Of a DNA stretch of 64,000 nucleotides, positions 42,231 through 56,191 are shown piece after piece. Made by a program: the position numbers and the translations under genes. Source of the DNA: Phycomyces blakesleeanus NRRL 1555(-) (Eukaryota > Mucoromycota > Mucoromycetes > Mucorales > Phycomycetaceae); assembly GCF_001638985.1 (NCBI RefSeq), contig NW_017265149.1, positions 739,619 through 803,618 of the forward strand, given 5' to 3'. The notes under the pieces are model-generated. The model saw nothing but the letters and a program-made list of their open reading frames with translations, made no database searches and was not told where the DNA came from. The first letter of the stretch is position 1. Each line of letters opens with the position of its first letter.

Positions 42231-42685
42231 TTCAATTCTTGCTACAATATTTAATTCTGGTGATGGTCATTGTTTGTACGATGTACGGGTGCTACCTTGA
42301 GCTATTTTTTTTATATTATATTATAATTATTGTATAAATATTATTATTATTATTTTCAATCCGAATGTTTGGCAAAAATTGAATAATTGAATAATGATAT
42401 ATATATATATTATAGTGTTCTTTCTTTCTTTCCTTCCTTCTTTCTTTCTATTAGAACAATGTATTCTATATAGCCTATAAATGGAATCTATCCATCATAC
42501 TATTGAAAAGAAAGAGTTAAATTGATCTCTTTTTTTTAAGTAACTATTATTATTATAAAGACAGTAATAAGGCTAATAGACAGGGACCGTGCTTGTATTG
42601 AATATGCTTATATTACATGTATACATGCGCGTGCATGTGTGTGTGCGTGTGCGTGTGCGTGTGTTTGTGCTTTGTTCATTCAAGA

Positions 42686-42716
<31 letters not shown>

Positions 42717-44587
42717 TATAAATTAAAATGTTATATTAAAAAATAATGATTATCTCTCGCGTGTATGATAGTCGGATCCTTATTTATTTTTTGTTTTCAA
42801 AAAAAAAATTATATAGAATAAAAGACAGAATGACTTGACCAGCTTTCTGGTCAGTTTTTTTGTACTTGGATCAAAAACCAGATAGAATATATATATGCTT
42901 GGATGCCATGGAGTCAAAGGCTATTATGGCATTCAGCCATGGTGTGTACTCTTTGGATTATCAGAAGGTTCCTATTATGTAACCAGGTGTTACTTTTTTC
43001 ATTATTGCTATTATTGCTATATGTACCTGTTTATCATGGGTAAAAAAATAAATAAAAAAAAACGAATTCTGTTTTATCAAACAAAGATGAATAATAATAA
43101 TGTTGGTACCAAGTACTGAGCGCTAAGCACTGAGCACTAAGTACTGGGTAAGTAGTATGTAATTAGTGATAATAGTGGTGAAGAAAATTGAGAGTGTATT
43201 ATAAAGTATATAAATAAAAGTAAGCAAGAGAGAGAGAGAGAGAGAGATCCTCCATCAGGTGCACCTTCACAACTAGTGATTCCTCAAATAGGCTTATCTA
43301 TGAGTAACCGCCGAATGATTGGCTGATCGTACAGTCGGCGCACTGTACACCTTTTATATATTTATATATTTATATAAAGAGCTCGTTTATGTATCTTATC
43401 AAGGATTCGGAGCATATCATTGGCTAGTCACGATCTATCTTACTACACCCAGTAAAGAAATATAAAATGTATAAAAATAAAAATAAAAATAAAAATAAAA
43501 ATATATTTTATGAAACACATAAAGCACTCATATTCTACTTTTAACAATAGGTAGATGATAAAGACCTCTGGGTATTGTATTGAATGTCAAGGGCTGGAAT
43601 AGAGTGTGTATATTATGGACCGTGATTTCGGTGAATATGAATATGAAGAATAAACAAGAGAGTACGAATCTGGCATCAGCTATGATGTTCCTGTTCCTTG
43701 TTATCACTATATCTTGTGCTCACAAGACAAGAGGCCTTGTAATCTTGGACCAATCAAGTGAACAACAGCTTTGATCGGATGAAATAGACAAACACCGCTA
43801 GAGGTTGATTGATTGCTTTAAAGTGAGTGATTGGTAGGATAAGCCAAAAAAGCAAATAAAAAGAAAGTTGGCTGGTTGAGTGGAATAGAAAGTAAAATTA
43901 TTATTGTTGAATTATAAAGTGATCTAAAAAAGAACAAAGCTTGTGAAATCATAGTACAAGACGATATTGTGCCATCTTTGCACTACCCTTTCTATTTTCT
44001 TTTCTTGCCTCTCTCCTCATTCTCTTTCTTTTTTATATATATTATTATTATTAACCTTTAAGTTCCGAGTCACGACAGAAAATAAAAAAAAAAAGCAAAA
44101 ACAATTAACCTGAACACTCAGGTACAGGCAACCACAGATCACATCTAGTCAACACCAAACAGCTGCACTATTAAAATAAAATGAAATATAAGCAGGACAC
44201 TATATAGGTATAGATCTTACTCTGAGGTTATTTTGAACATTGAATATAAAAAAATAAAAAATAAAAAGCCAGCAAAAAGTGTGGCAGTCAAAATACTTTT
44301 TTATTATTATTTATTTTGTTTGTGCGTGTGTTTCCTTTCGCTAGTCAAATCTCGGGTCAAACAACATAAAAAGATCCTCATTTTTTCTGGTTTCTCTTCT
44401 TTTCTTTTCTTTGGCAAAAAAAAAAAAAAAAAAAAGAGAGAAAAAAAAGAAAAAAAAAGAGAGAGCTTCTTACATTATTAAAAAACAAAATATACTTCTT
44501 CTTCTTCTTCTTTTCTCTTTTCTTTCGACTATCAACATCATCTACCTACTTCTTTTATTATTTTTATAAGAGAAGAATTATATCATC
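38536..44587. other. Six-kilobase gene-empty region upstream of the GATA factor
   Basis: No supported gene on either strand. It is rich in AT microsatellites, AAAT repeats (38588-38622), a TGATAA array (39494-39535), CGATAC/TGATAC repeats (40812-40845), TA/GT runs (42194-42228), GT/GC alternation (42627-42665) and long A tracts just upstream of the GATA gene. The 129-codon frame at 38730-39119 has some Cys but no domain I know. Confidence 0.5.
39494..39535 (+). repeat. Seven tandem TGATAA hexamers (GATA-type sites)
   Basis: Uninterrupted TGATAA repeated at 6-bp spacing. Each unit is a consensus (A/T)GATA(A/G) site for GATA zinc-finger factors. It may be simply a microsatellite. Its function is not shown. 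Confidence 0.8.
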
Positions 44588-46033
44588 ATGACAGAATCTG
44601 GAAATTATATGCTTGGTTACCCTTCAGAGAGATTCTTTGACAAGGAACATCTTGTACAAATGTTGAGTGATGCCTGCAGATCCAACCACCCCTCACCCTC
44701 ACCCTCCTCTGATGCACAGACTGTCTTCAGCAGCTTCCCTTCTCCAATATCATCAACAGCCGGCGCTGGTGCCGGTTCTCTCAATAACAGTCCAACTCTC
44801 TCAACCATCAACCCAATCCATCTTCACGCCTCAAACTCCTTTCTCGACACCTTTCCAAACATTTACCACCACCAGCCAAACCAAGTTCAGCCAACCGAAT
44901 CACTCGACCAATATGTTCAATTCGAAGACGATTCAATGGCCTCCTCAACCACAACCACAACCACGAATAATACCAACAACAATACTAGTAATAATAATGA
45001 CTCACAGTCTGTATCCCCAAAAGAGACCAACCAATTTTGCCGCTCTGATCCAGCTACTCCAGACCCAACCGTGCGCCAGCAAGAATGCTTCAATTGCCAT
45101 GTTACCAAGACTCCTCTCTGGCGACGCACCCCTGACCGCGCCCACTCTCTCTGCAACGCATGTGGCCTCTACTACAAGCAATATGGCAACCACCGTCCCC
45201 TTCATGTCAGACAAAAGCAAGCATCTCAATCCAACAAACAACAATCTCATCCCATTACTGTTGCTGCCATCAAAGCTGCAGCTGCAATTGCTGTCACTGT
45301 TACTGCTGCCAATAATACTAACAATAATAATTCAACCACGATTCAACCACTTTCACCTCCACTTTCTGTCCTTAAAGTAGCTGGCCCTACTTCCCCTCTA
45401 TCATCCCCACCACCTACCGCAATCCATATCTCTCACTCCCCGACCCTCGATTTTGCTTCTACTCACCCACATCACCAAACCCATGAACATGAACATGAAC
45501 ATGACTTTCATAACCATAACATTCACTCATTCAACCCAGACAATTCTCCACCCCTGTCTACCATCAATAATCTCGAACAAACATGTGATTCACAGGAGGT
45601 GCTTTTACCACAGCTTCCACAACAAACAAACACAGCAACAACAGTAACAACAGCAACAACAGCATCAGTAGCCGACTCTCCTTCCCAGCAATGTGCCAAC
45701 TGTCTTCAGACAAACACCCCACTCTGGCGTAAGAATGACCGGGGGGAATCGGTTTGCAATGCCTGTGGATTATACGCCAAACTTCATCACCGAGACAGAC
45801 CTGCTGCTATGCGCAAGCCAACCATCCAGAAGCGTCGGCGAGGCTGTTCAGTCGAGACTTTCCAGCAGAGATCCGATGACCAGATCCAACAACGACCAGC
45901 CAAGCGACCAAGCCTTCAGAGTTCTGAAGATCTTCACATTAACAGCAGCAACAACAACAGCAACACTATGATCAATATCAACAATATCAACAATATCAAT
46001 ATTAAAGAAAACCATGAAAACAACAACCAGAAT

Positions 46034-46074
<41 letters not shown>

Positions 46075-46342
46075 TACTATTCCCTTGACACTCCCACTAG
46101 GATATCCTGTTACATTTGTGACCGAACCCTTGCCAACACCACCCCTCCTCTTTACTCCTGCCATTTCGCCTCTTGTTTCGACTGGCAAGACCTGGAACGA
46201 GTTTGATGACAGCCGGTTCACATCTCTCCTCAGTCGGATGAACCTTGGGCAGATGCATGGGTTTCTGGGTATGCTTGAACGACGATGCGAAATCCTTCGA
46301 TCGATTCTTTACACACAAGAACAACACCAAGATCAACCTTGA
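44588..46342 (+). CDS. GATA-type transcription factor with two zinc fingers
   Basis: Single exon, 584 residues. Two GATA fingers: near 167-192, C-X2-C-X18-C-X2-C with [20 protein letters not shown] followed by a basic HRPLHVRQK; and near 369-393, C-X2-C-X17-C-X2-C with [19 protein letters not shown] followed by [12 protein letters not shown]. Such fingers bind (A/T)GATA(A/G) DNA in the nucleus. Two-finger fungal factors include repressors of iron uptake (Sre/Fep1/Urbs1 type), and the second finger's basic tail resembles them. Those proteins carry a Cys-rich iron-sensing segment between the fingers; here that stretch has one Cys and instead a His-rich run (about 294-313). The rest is low complexity (Ser/Thr/Asn, a long Asn-Gln alternation near 479-498). 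The C-terminus (about 536-580) looks like a short helix-rich domain. Start is the first ATG after a CT-rich leader. Confidence 0.92.
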
Positions 46343-46399
46343 GTTCTTACCATATATCTATATATTCTTTCTCTCTTTCTCTTTCTATATGTCTTTCTG

Positions 46400-46430
<31 letters not shown>

Positions 46431-49400
46431 GCATGCCCTTTCTTATTACCACTAATATTATTATTTTATATATATATTTTATTTTATTTTATTCTATTTT
46501 TTTTTCTTTTTTACAAACTCCTTTTATGTCTATAACTCATATTCCCCTTTCCTTTTGGTGTCCTTACTATACACATCTTCTTGCTCTCCTGTCGACCGGG
46601 AGAAGAAGAAGCAGAAAAAAAAATCCCAACCAAAAAAAAAATAGACCCCAAAAAAAAAAGAAAAGAACGTTGCTTTATGTTCCATGTCACCTTTCTTCTT
46701 TATTTTACTTTTTTCCCCATTTTTTTTTTACTCTATTTACACATAAAATTTTGTACACAATTTTTTTTTTCATATATACTTGTGCATTTTGCACACTTTG
46801 CACATTTTGCACACTTTGCACACAAAAACCCATCGCTCTTATTATTAATATTAATATTATTTTTGTTTTTGTTTTTGTTTCAAATTTTCCTTTGTTTCAA
46901 TTCTTTCGTGTCCTATAGCCTTGATTTCTTCTTTATTTTCTTTACATATTAAATACAAAGCAATGCAATATTACACATTCGCATTCATACACTCGCATTC
47001 ACACTTACACACAAAATAAAATAAAATAAAATAAAATAAAATAAAATAAAATAAAAATTTATTCATCTATTTTTATTATTTAAGAAACTCAAAGACATAC
47101 TCTATAGCCATAAATTCATATGGTTATCAAAGTATCCAACATATAGATCGATGTATATTTCATGTGCAAAATAAACAACTCTGGTGAAACATTCTTTTTT
47201 ATTTTTTATTTTATTTTTTCCTAGTCAGCCTAATCTAATCTCTTGAAAAATTATATATATAGGCAAAGAGAGAAAGATAAAGACAGAGATAGAGATAAGA
47301 TACACAGAACTTTGTGACAGGAAAAGAAATATAGTATAGAAAAATATAGTAACAAAGAAAAAACAAAAAAAAAAACAAAAAAAGGTTTTGGTTTTCTCCT
47401 TCCGCACATATACCTTTTATATATATATATATATATATATATGTATACTAGGTAGAGGCAATGTGAGCTAGTAGCCCACCGAGTAGCAATATCAATAGTG
47501 GTAGAGGTGGTAGAGGTGGTGAAAAGTAATATAAAAAATATATATATAATAAAAAAAAAAAGGCGGAATAAGGATTGTCATGGGGATACAATAAAAATAA
47601 TAATAATAACAGTAAGGGTTTCTCTATAACACAGACAATACTAAAAGACCAGAGTGACATATGTCAGTCCTTATCAACAATAAATAGACTTTACTAAAAG
47701 AAAACCAGTGTATTTATTTATACTAGCTTAATATTCTAATACTTGTCCTAGGTTCTTGAACAAATTCCACCAAATCACATAATGTTTTACAGTCCTTTTC
47801 AATAACCAATTAAAAAAAAATTCATTAGTATCCAAGTCGGTTCATTACACTCCAAAAATTAAAATTTGTCTTTTTATTCGAATTTACGATTCAACACGTA
47901 CAATATTTTGGTATTAAAGGGGACCATAACAATGGCAAAATTTATGTATTCCCGAGATAATTGTTACTCATTCTAAACACTCGACCGTGACTTCTAATGA
48001 ATGGTCCCTGGCATGTCCACTGCTGATAGAAATAGAAAGAAAAAGAATAAAGTCAAGAGATAAAGATATCCGTATGAATGGAAAGGAGACAAGAATAAAA
48101 AAAACAAAATATGATTATGTACGTTATATTGTGCATGATAAAGCTATAGGGGGGGTTTTTCTTCTTCTTCTTCTTTTGAAAGAAAGAAAGCTATAAAAAT
48201 AAGGTAGGTTGTAAATTATCTGTCCTCTACTGAAGAGCATAAAACAACTGGTATGAACTTTCCTAACGAAGCTTGGTTCAGAAACGGTATTCATGCAATT
48301 TTTTTTTAACCAGGCTTACTACGAGAAGCAAACATAATGTCCATCTTAGCCGCTTTCTTCTACTGCAGGGTTGATTACAGTCAACATGTGTATATAAATA
48401 TACATTAGTCTTGGTGAAATGTAGAAAACATAGCCACAAAATTATAATTATGGACAATGCACCCCATTCACGCATTCAGATTAATGAAAATCTCTAACAA
48501 AATGTATTTATTTTCTTCAGTTGCTCTCCTGAACTCTAAACCCTAATTGACCAATTCTGGGCAGTGGCAAAAAAAAAGAAGTAAGGTTAGGCGCCACATG
48601 TAATAATGACCTTGATAACTTCAACATAAATGCTATCAGTCTAGTGATAAAGAATAAGGAGAAGGAAAGAAGGGCAATCTAATACTGGACTATGTGATTC
48701 AAAAATATCGGCAAAACCATAACTTGGCAATGAAGCACATGAAAATAAGAAAATAAGAAATGGATCTTGATCCCTGTCTATACACACGATAAGCAAAAAC
48801 AAAACCCTATCCCATCCAACAGCCATTTCTAAGCAACAAAATAATAATAATAATAATAATAATAGCACAGAGAGTGTAATTAACCATAAAGCTTTCTTTG
48901 CTAATATACTCCAAACCAAAAAAAAAAAAAAAAAAACAAAAAAAAAAGGCGTTTATTTTTTATTTTCATTATATCAGTCAAATGCAACAAAGTTTCTGTT
49001 GGGCCAACTTTGAATGAGATACCTATGGCGATTGTTTGAAACTACAATGGTAATTTTATATACTATTATTACGGTAATGAAATTTGATAGAGACGAGGCA
49101 CTAAAGTATCTCAAGAATATTATGACGATCATGTCGCTCACACAAAAGCCCCAACCCTTTACTTCCCACCACCAAATGTAAATAAGTATGTGCTCTTGTG
49201 TTTGTGGCTTCTAATAAACTGTATATATATATTTTTGTTAAAAAAGAATTGTTCGGGATGAACGGAAATTGCTTCAACAATAAAATTCATCCAGATCATC
49301 ATTTGCAATTGCCGTCATTACATAATACTGTACTCTTGTTAAACTGTTAAATTTGAAAAGAAAGAAAGAAAGAAAAAAAGGGGAAAAATAATATACCTAT

Positions 49401-50344
49401 TCTCTCTTTCTCTCTCTTTTTTTTTGGAATTATGAAATGACATGGATACTAATTGATCTTTAATTGATCTTTAATTGGTTGCTATATTGGATATTGAGAA
49501 GCACTGTGTACATTTTTTTGAACATATAGATAGATAAAGAAACAATTTTCCTAATGGTTAAATGATAAATTTCCTTTATTCCTTGTACTTTATTTTATTT
49601 TCCTTTTGGATTTTGAATTTTGAATTTTAGATTTTCTTTACAAACAAACGCACATCACTAATATTAATACAAATACAAATATGCAAGTCAAAATTCTCAC
49701 AATGTACAAAACACAAAACACATACATAGATACATATTAAAAATACTCATTGTTGTTGTTATTTAATACTAAATTATACTTCTTCTTTCTACTGCCTTAC
49801 ATATTAACTATCCAATTTTGACTATCCGATTTTTTTTTTCTCTTTTGGTGTAAAGATATATATATATATATTGCTTATAATAATAAAATCATTAATACAA
49901 ACAGCCAACAACAACAACAACAAAAAAATAGAATTATAGAGAGAGAGAGTCAAATTATTTTTTAATTCAATTATATATATATATATATAATATATATATT
50001 TTTTTATATATGTAGCGAAAGATTTATTTTATGTAAGTGTGTGTAAGAGAGAAAAATCTTGTAAATAAAAAAAAAAGAAAACAAATAAAAGTAAGGAATA
50101 AAATAAAAAAAAGAATAGTTAAGGAAGAGGTTAAAAGAGATAGATAGAGTGTGATAGTAAAGAGGTAAGTAGAGAGAGAGATAAGTAGAGAGATAAGTAG
50201 ATAGAGAGAGAGAGAGAGAGAAAATTTACACATACACACAACAACAACAAGAAACATATAAGTATAAAAGATCTATATAGATATAATAATACTTTTTTTT
50301 TTTACTTATACGATTCCATTTTTTAGGGGGGTTGTTGTAGTAGT
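46343..50344. other. Convergent 4-kb intergenic region
   Basis: Lies between the 3' ends of the GATA gene (plus) and the proton ATPase (minus). It holds CTAT (46400-46430), TTTTGCACAC-like (46785-46822) and AAAAT (47016-47056) repeats, poly-A tracts and TA runs. No supported gene. Confidence 0.5.
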
Positions 50345-53300
50345 TTATGAGTGAGAGTTGGAAGAGTTCAAGACCTGAGCGGCGTGGTTGGTCTGAACAG
50401 AAGAGAAGCGACGCATCTCCTTGGCATCCATGGAGCGCTTGTTCTTGCCCAAGAGGTTCTTGGCAAAGTTCTGGGGACGCTCGAGGGACTTGAGGGAACG
50501 GGTGCGGTTGGCGTAGTAGCGGGCCGAAGAGGTTCCAGACATGGCAGAGGCGCGGCGGGACTGGCCAGCCATGGGGGTCTTGGACTCCTGGAGGGTGTTC
50601 TTGGGCTCGAAGAGATAACGCATACCGAACTTGAGGAAGTCCATGGGCAAGAACCAGATGAAGTTCCAGATCCAGACAATACCGGCCCATGACCAACCGC
50701 AACCCTGGATGGAAGTGAAGGGCCAGTCAGCATAGACAGCAATGAAGGTAGCGACCAACTGGGCAACAACGAAAGCGCACATCAACATGATTGAGGGGCG
50801 CTCCATGAAGAAGAAACCGCGCGAACGGGTGACGAAAATCAAACCCTGGGAAATGGTAGAAACCTGGAGGTAGATAACAGAGTGGAAAACGTAGTCGTTG
50901 GCATCATCAGAGCTGTGGACGCCAAACTTGTCCTGGAAGAAGGTGGTCTTGAAGATGACAGCAAAGAAAACGACAGTGGAGGCAGTGAGGTAAAGACCGT
51001 AGATGATAGCATAGGTAAAGATCTCACGCAAGTTCCAGGCATCTGGGTATGGAGAGGGCTTGACGCGATCAGTCGAGATAGTCATGATGGTACCGTCGTT
51101 AAGAATGGCGAGAATCAAGACCATGAAGGGAGGGAAATCAAACTGGAAGGCCCAGCACAAGATAGAGAAACCGACGACAACACGAATGGTAACAGAGCAG
51201 GTGTAGATAGAGTAGTTGCGCATACGCTGGAAAATCTGGCGGGAACCGATAATGGCCTCAATAATGACAGACAGACCGGGGCTGGTAAGCACAATATCGG
51301 CAGCAGAGCGGGCAGCATCAGAAGCATCGTCGACAGCAATACCGACGTTGGCCTTGGACAGAGCAGGGGCATCGTTGACACCATCACCAGTCATGGCGGT
51401 CATGTGACCAAGAGCCTGCAGACGTTCGACAATCTCGTACTTGTGTTCGGGGTACACACCGGCAAAGCCATCGGCCTGGAGGACCAATTCGTCAACGTTG
51501 CTATAACCAGAGCCGGCGGGGGGGCCTTCCTTAAGAGTCTTGGACAAGAACATGTTGTCACCCATGCCGAGACGACGACCGGTTTCCTTTGCGATAGCGA
51601 GCTGATCACCAGTGATCATCTTAACCTGGACACCAAGAGCAATAGCACGATCGATGGTTTCCTTGGTATCAGAACGTGGGGGATCGTAAATGGGCAAGAG
51701 ACCGATGAGACGCATACCAAGACCTTCGCCTTCGACTTCACCGCTAGGGACTTCATCAACAGCAACAGCAAGAGCACGGAGACCACGGCGGGCAAACTCG
51801 TCGACATCGTCGTTGAGAGCCTTGATCTGTTCTTCGGTCTTGTCACGGGTGCAGAGATCGAGAATGGTGTGGGACATACCCTTGGTGCAACGGAGGACGG
51901 CACCGTCGGCATTGCGGCGGTAGGTGATCTCGGTACGCTTGTTGACGGGGTTGAAGGGCTTGAACTCGAGTTCGGTCATGCCATCACGGGAGAGCTTGGG
52001 GTCAGGAAGAGAGTTGACGATACAGAAATCGATGGCGTCCTGGTTCTCGGTACGGGAAGCGTAGGCAGAGAGGCGGATGATATCGTCACCGTTGAACTCG
52101 GCGTAGGTCTTGATGGTGGGCTTATCGACGATGAGCTTGTTGAGGGTCAAGGTACCGGTCTTGTCAGAGCACAAGATGGTGACGGCAGCCATCTCCTCAA
52201 TGGCAGTGATACGGGTAACGATAGCCTTGTGCTCGGCAAGCTGCTTGGCACCAATGGCAAGAGTGACAGACAAGACGGTAGGCATGGCAATGGGGATACC
52301 ACCAATGAGCAAGACAAGCATGTTATCAACACCACGACGGTAGGTGTAGTGGAAAGCAGCGTACTGGACAATGATGACAATGACCAAGAAGATACCGATG
52401 GTGCAGAGACAGAAGTTACCAATCTTGGCAAGAATGGTCTGCAAGTGACCAACATCCTCACCAGCCTCACCGACAAGCTTGGCAGCACGACCGAAGAAAG
52501 TGTTGAGACCAGTACCGATAATGATGGCTTCAGCCTCACCCTGCTTGACAGTAGAACCAGAGAATACTTCGTCACCGGCTTCCTTGCCGACGGGCAAAGA
52601 TTCACCAGTAAGAGCAGCTTGATCGATAGAGACTTGACCGTGAGCCTATATAAGATTTATTAGTATTATTATTATTTTTTAAAAATATCTAATAAAGTAT
52701 ACTTACAGTAATAAGACGACCATCGGCAGGGATGACATCACCGAGCTTGATAGAGATAACATCACCGGGAACAAGCTCAGAGGCTTCCATAGTGTGCCAT
52801 TCACCGTTACGCTTAACCTTGCACTCGGGGGCGAGAGCAGCCATGAGAGCCTTGACGGCGTTACCGGCCTGACGTTCTTCCATGAAACCAATGACAGAGT
52901 TACCAATCAGGAGGAGTACGATACCAATGAAATCGGGGTAATCGGGAGCACGGTGCTCACCGTTAGACAGAGCAATAGAAACCAAAGCGGCAGCCTCCAT
53001 AACCCAGGAGAGAGGGTTCCACATGAAACCGAGGAACTGGAGGAGGGGGTTGACTTCCTTGGTCTCAAGCTTGTTGGGACCGAACTTTTCCATACGGCGG
53101 GCAGCCTCATCAGAAGTCAAACCTTCGGAGTTTGTCCTATTGATTTTTTAAAAAAAATAAAAAAATTGAAGATGTGACGTTTAGTAAAAAATTTGTCATG
53201 ACCAAAAAAAAATAAAAAAATAAAAATAAAAATTTATAGGGGGAGGGGGGGAAGACAGATATAGAGAGAGAAAGATTTGATTGATTGATTGATAGGTAGA

Positions 53301-53878
53301 GGGGGAGAAGGGGAATGATTATTGGTTGAATTGTTGGTTGAGTAGGAGATAAATTATACTAATAAGTTTTGTAAAAGTAAAATAGAATAGAATAAAATAT
53401 AGTAACATAAAAAAGTGTGTGTTCACAAAGGACTTCTTTTTTTTATAAAAAAAATCCGGGAATTTTTTTCCAGGCACACAAGCACCAAAAAAAGAAGAAG
53501 CTTTGTACACACTCTCAGACAAAGGGCACAAAGGGCACAATAAATAGAATTGTGAAGTTTGATTGAAATTAGGGAGTAATGGTATAAATATAATAATTAT
53601 GTGAAGGGAGTATGTATATATGTATATATATGGGGATGAAATATAAACAGGGAGAAGAGAGATCAATTATGAAAAGAAAATAAAAGAAAAGAAAATTAAG
53701 TGACATGAACGTACTGTAGCAACTGGAATACATCTCCGGGCTCCATGGTGGAGAGATCGAATTTATCCTTGTCGTAGAGTTCTTCGACAGTGAGCGAGGC
53801 CAGGTTGCCGCTGATGTTGGTCTTTTGATAGACTTGGGCATCGCCAACCACTTCGACGTTTTCCGTTTTCTCAGACAT
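50345..53878 (-). CDS. Plasma-membrane H+-transporting P-type ATPase (P3A), plant-like
   Basis: Three exons on the minus strand: complement(join(50345..52645, 52707..53136, 53715..53878)), 964 residues, GT-AG introns. Landmarks: [15 protein letters not shown] in the first membrane pair, TGES (211-214), the phosphorylation motif CSDKTGT (Asp359), DPPR (519-522), [10 protein letters not shown] (618-623) and [11 protein letters not shown]. The enzyme hydrolyses ATP to export protons, energising nutrient symport and setting cytosolic pH. The sequence follows plant P3A pumps rather than the yeast PMA1 type; the same has been reported for some basidiomycete pumps. The C-terminal 65 residues are Ser/Arg-rich ([14 protein letters not shown]) and could be a phospho-regulated tail. 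Intron 1 is unusually long (578 bp). Codon use is strongly C/G-ending, as for a highly expressed gene; this also opens a long antisense frame. Confidence 0.97.
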
Positions 53879-54150
53879 GTTGGGATAGAGTAATAGCTGG
53901 TATTATCAAGGTTGTCTTTATGTTTTGTTGGTGAGATAAAGAGGAAAAAGAAGGTGGAAAAGAAAAAAAAATCTCTATGAGAGAGAAAGCAATGCTCTTA
54001 TTTTTTTCTTTTCTTTCTTTTTTAAAGAGAGAGAGGGAGAGAGGGAAAAGGGTTTTTGTGAGAAAAAAGGTAGTGAGAGAGGTGGCGATGGTCAAAGGAA
54101 CAAGAGAAAAAAGAGGAAAAAAAACAAGATAAGGGGGTTTAGGTGTTGGC

Positions 54151-54157
54151 TTTTATA
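54151..54157 (-). promoter_or_regulatory. TATA box of the proton ATPase gene
   Basis: TATAAAA on the minus strand, 273 bp upstream of the ATG, followed by a long CT-rich leader in the direction of transcription. Assigned by sequence and position only. Confidence 0.5.
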
Positions 54158-54323
54158 GTTCTTTTTTTTTATATTTTTTATTTGAAGTAGGGGTTTCAAT
54201 TGAAAATTAAAGTAAAAAAAAGTAAAATAAAATAAAATAAAAATATTTTAGAAAAAATTATAATCGTATTTGATGATTTGGTTTCACACACACAAAAAAG
54301 GAATTGAAACTTAAACACGGGCA

Positions 54324-54341
54324 GGGGGGGGGGGGGGGGGG
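54324..54341 (+). repeat. G18 homopolymer in a purine-rich promoter segment
   Basis: Eighteen consecutive G, followed by GAGA repeats and further G runs to about 54440. It sits some 170 bp upstream of the ATPase TATA box. Confidence 0.85.
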
Positions 54342-56191
54342 AGAGAGAGAAAAAAAGAGGAGGGAGAAAGGGGAGGGGGGGGAGGAGAAAGACGGTGGGG
54401 GAGATAGAAAAAAAAATAGTTGAGTTTTGTGGGGGGACTAAAATAAAATACAAATTATATAGAAGATGAAGAATAAGAAGAGCGAGGGGGCTATAAAGAA
54501 AGAAAGGGATTGGGTGGGGGGTGAGTTGTAGGGATAAGAAACTATTAGCCAGGCTGAGACAAATGAAAAACAGAAAGAAGACGATATCAAGTTAAAAATG
54601 AATGAAACAGAAACAGGCTGAGAGAAATAAGAACATCAAAGACAAATGGGCTGTGAAAGATGTTTAGATTATGAGAAACAGAAACAACGGCTGAGAGGGG
54701 ATTGGTTTCGATGAAGGAGGCAATATTAGACGAGTGAATTGAAGCGAATTGAAGTGAATTGAAGTGAATTGAATTGGTTATGTGGGTTGACTTGAGTTTG
54801 ACTGAAGTTTGGGGGTGTAGACTAGGGATGTATGTATAAATTTCAGTTCATTGAAATTTTTTTCGACTGAGAAACTGATTGGGAGGAGTTTAGCTAAAAG
54901 GGCGAGATAGATTTCGCACATCAGCGAGTCAGATCAATTCAGGTCAGGTCAAATCAATTCAAATCAAATCAAATCAAATCAAGTCAGTCAAATCACACCT
55001 TACACACTTTATTTACACACTTCATTTACCCTTTACATTTTACTACACTACACTACACTACACTACACCATGCATATCGAGTCAATCATTCATTCAATAC
55101 TGAAGAGCTGCTAGGCCTACAGGACAGATAGCAAAGGGGAAATATGGTCTGCAATTATTATTATTTTGGGGGTTTTTAGATGGAGAATATAATTTGTATT
55201 GACCACAGGATTCCGAAACTGGATTAGGATAGGTAAACGGCAGCAGTTACGGTCTTACTTTTTGTTATTTATTTATTTTACACTACCCCGGTTAAGCTAA
55301 TCTATACTACACAGCTTTTGTATGTGTATAATTTATTTATATAATACAAACATTCACACCCACACTCGTAATCTCACTTAAACTTGCACCACTCACACAA
55401 ACGCACTCTCTCTCTCTCCACAAAACAAAACAAAAAATGATACACAGCTACACAACTTACACAACTTCTATCCATGCTTTTTTTTTTTTTTTACTTTTTT
55501 TTTGTCTCTCTTTCTCTTTCTGTCTTCGGCTTGTTTAATCGCCGTCCAAAGCTAGTACCAATAGTAACCAACTGACCCTGCCGAGTACCATCGCCGTCAT
55601 GAAGAGCCATCCCCCGCATTTGCCCGCCATGTCAGTCACCTTTCCCGTTTATTTTTATTTATTTTTATTATGTTTTAAAATAATAATGGATGTATCAAAT
55701 CAAAATCGAAAATCGTAAATCAATCAGGAAATCAAAGACCAGTTTTTTTTTTATTTTATTTTATTTTATTTTATTATTTTGTAACTTAGCAACCAAGTAT
55801 CATAGCAACTAATCAAATTTAGGTATCCTAGCAACTGATTATATATCAGAGTGCATATATTGTACTTGTGTACATACACAGTAATAGAGAACAAAAAGTA
55901 AGTAACAAAGTGTGTGTAAGTAAAAATAAAAATAAAATAAAAATAAAATAAAATAAAAAATGGTCATCTTGGGAAATCAGGCACGTTTAACCACGAATAA
56001 CAGATATGTACCTTTTCTTTAGCTCTCTTTTTTTAATTTTTTTTTACAGACAGACGAAGATACACACACACACATACTCTAAAACTAGAAGCACAAAGAA
56101 AAATATATATACAGACAGACAGACAGACACTGTGTATGTAAGAGAGAGTGAGAGAAAAAAAAGGTCCTATCCCTTCATTTTCATTTTTACC

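Noticed and set aside
50882..52663. 593-codon open frame on the plus strand across the proton ATPase
   Set aside because: It lies antisense to conserved ATPase exons. The strong codon bias of the real gene removes stop codons on the opposite strand. No domain is recognisable in its translation.
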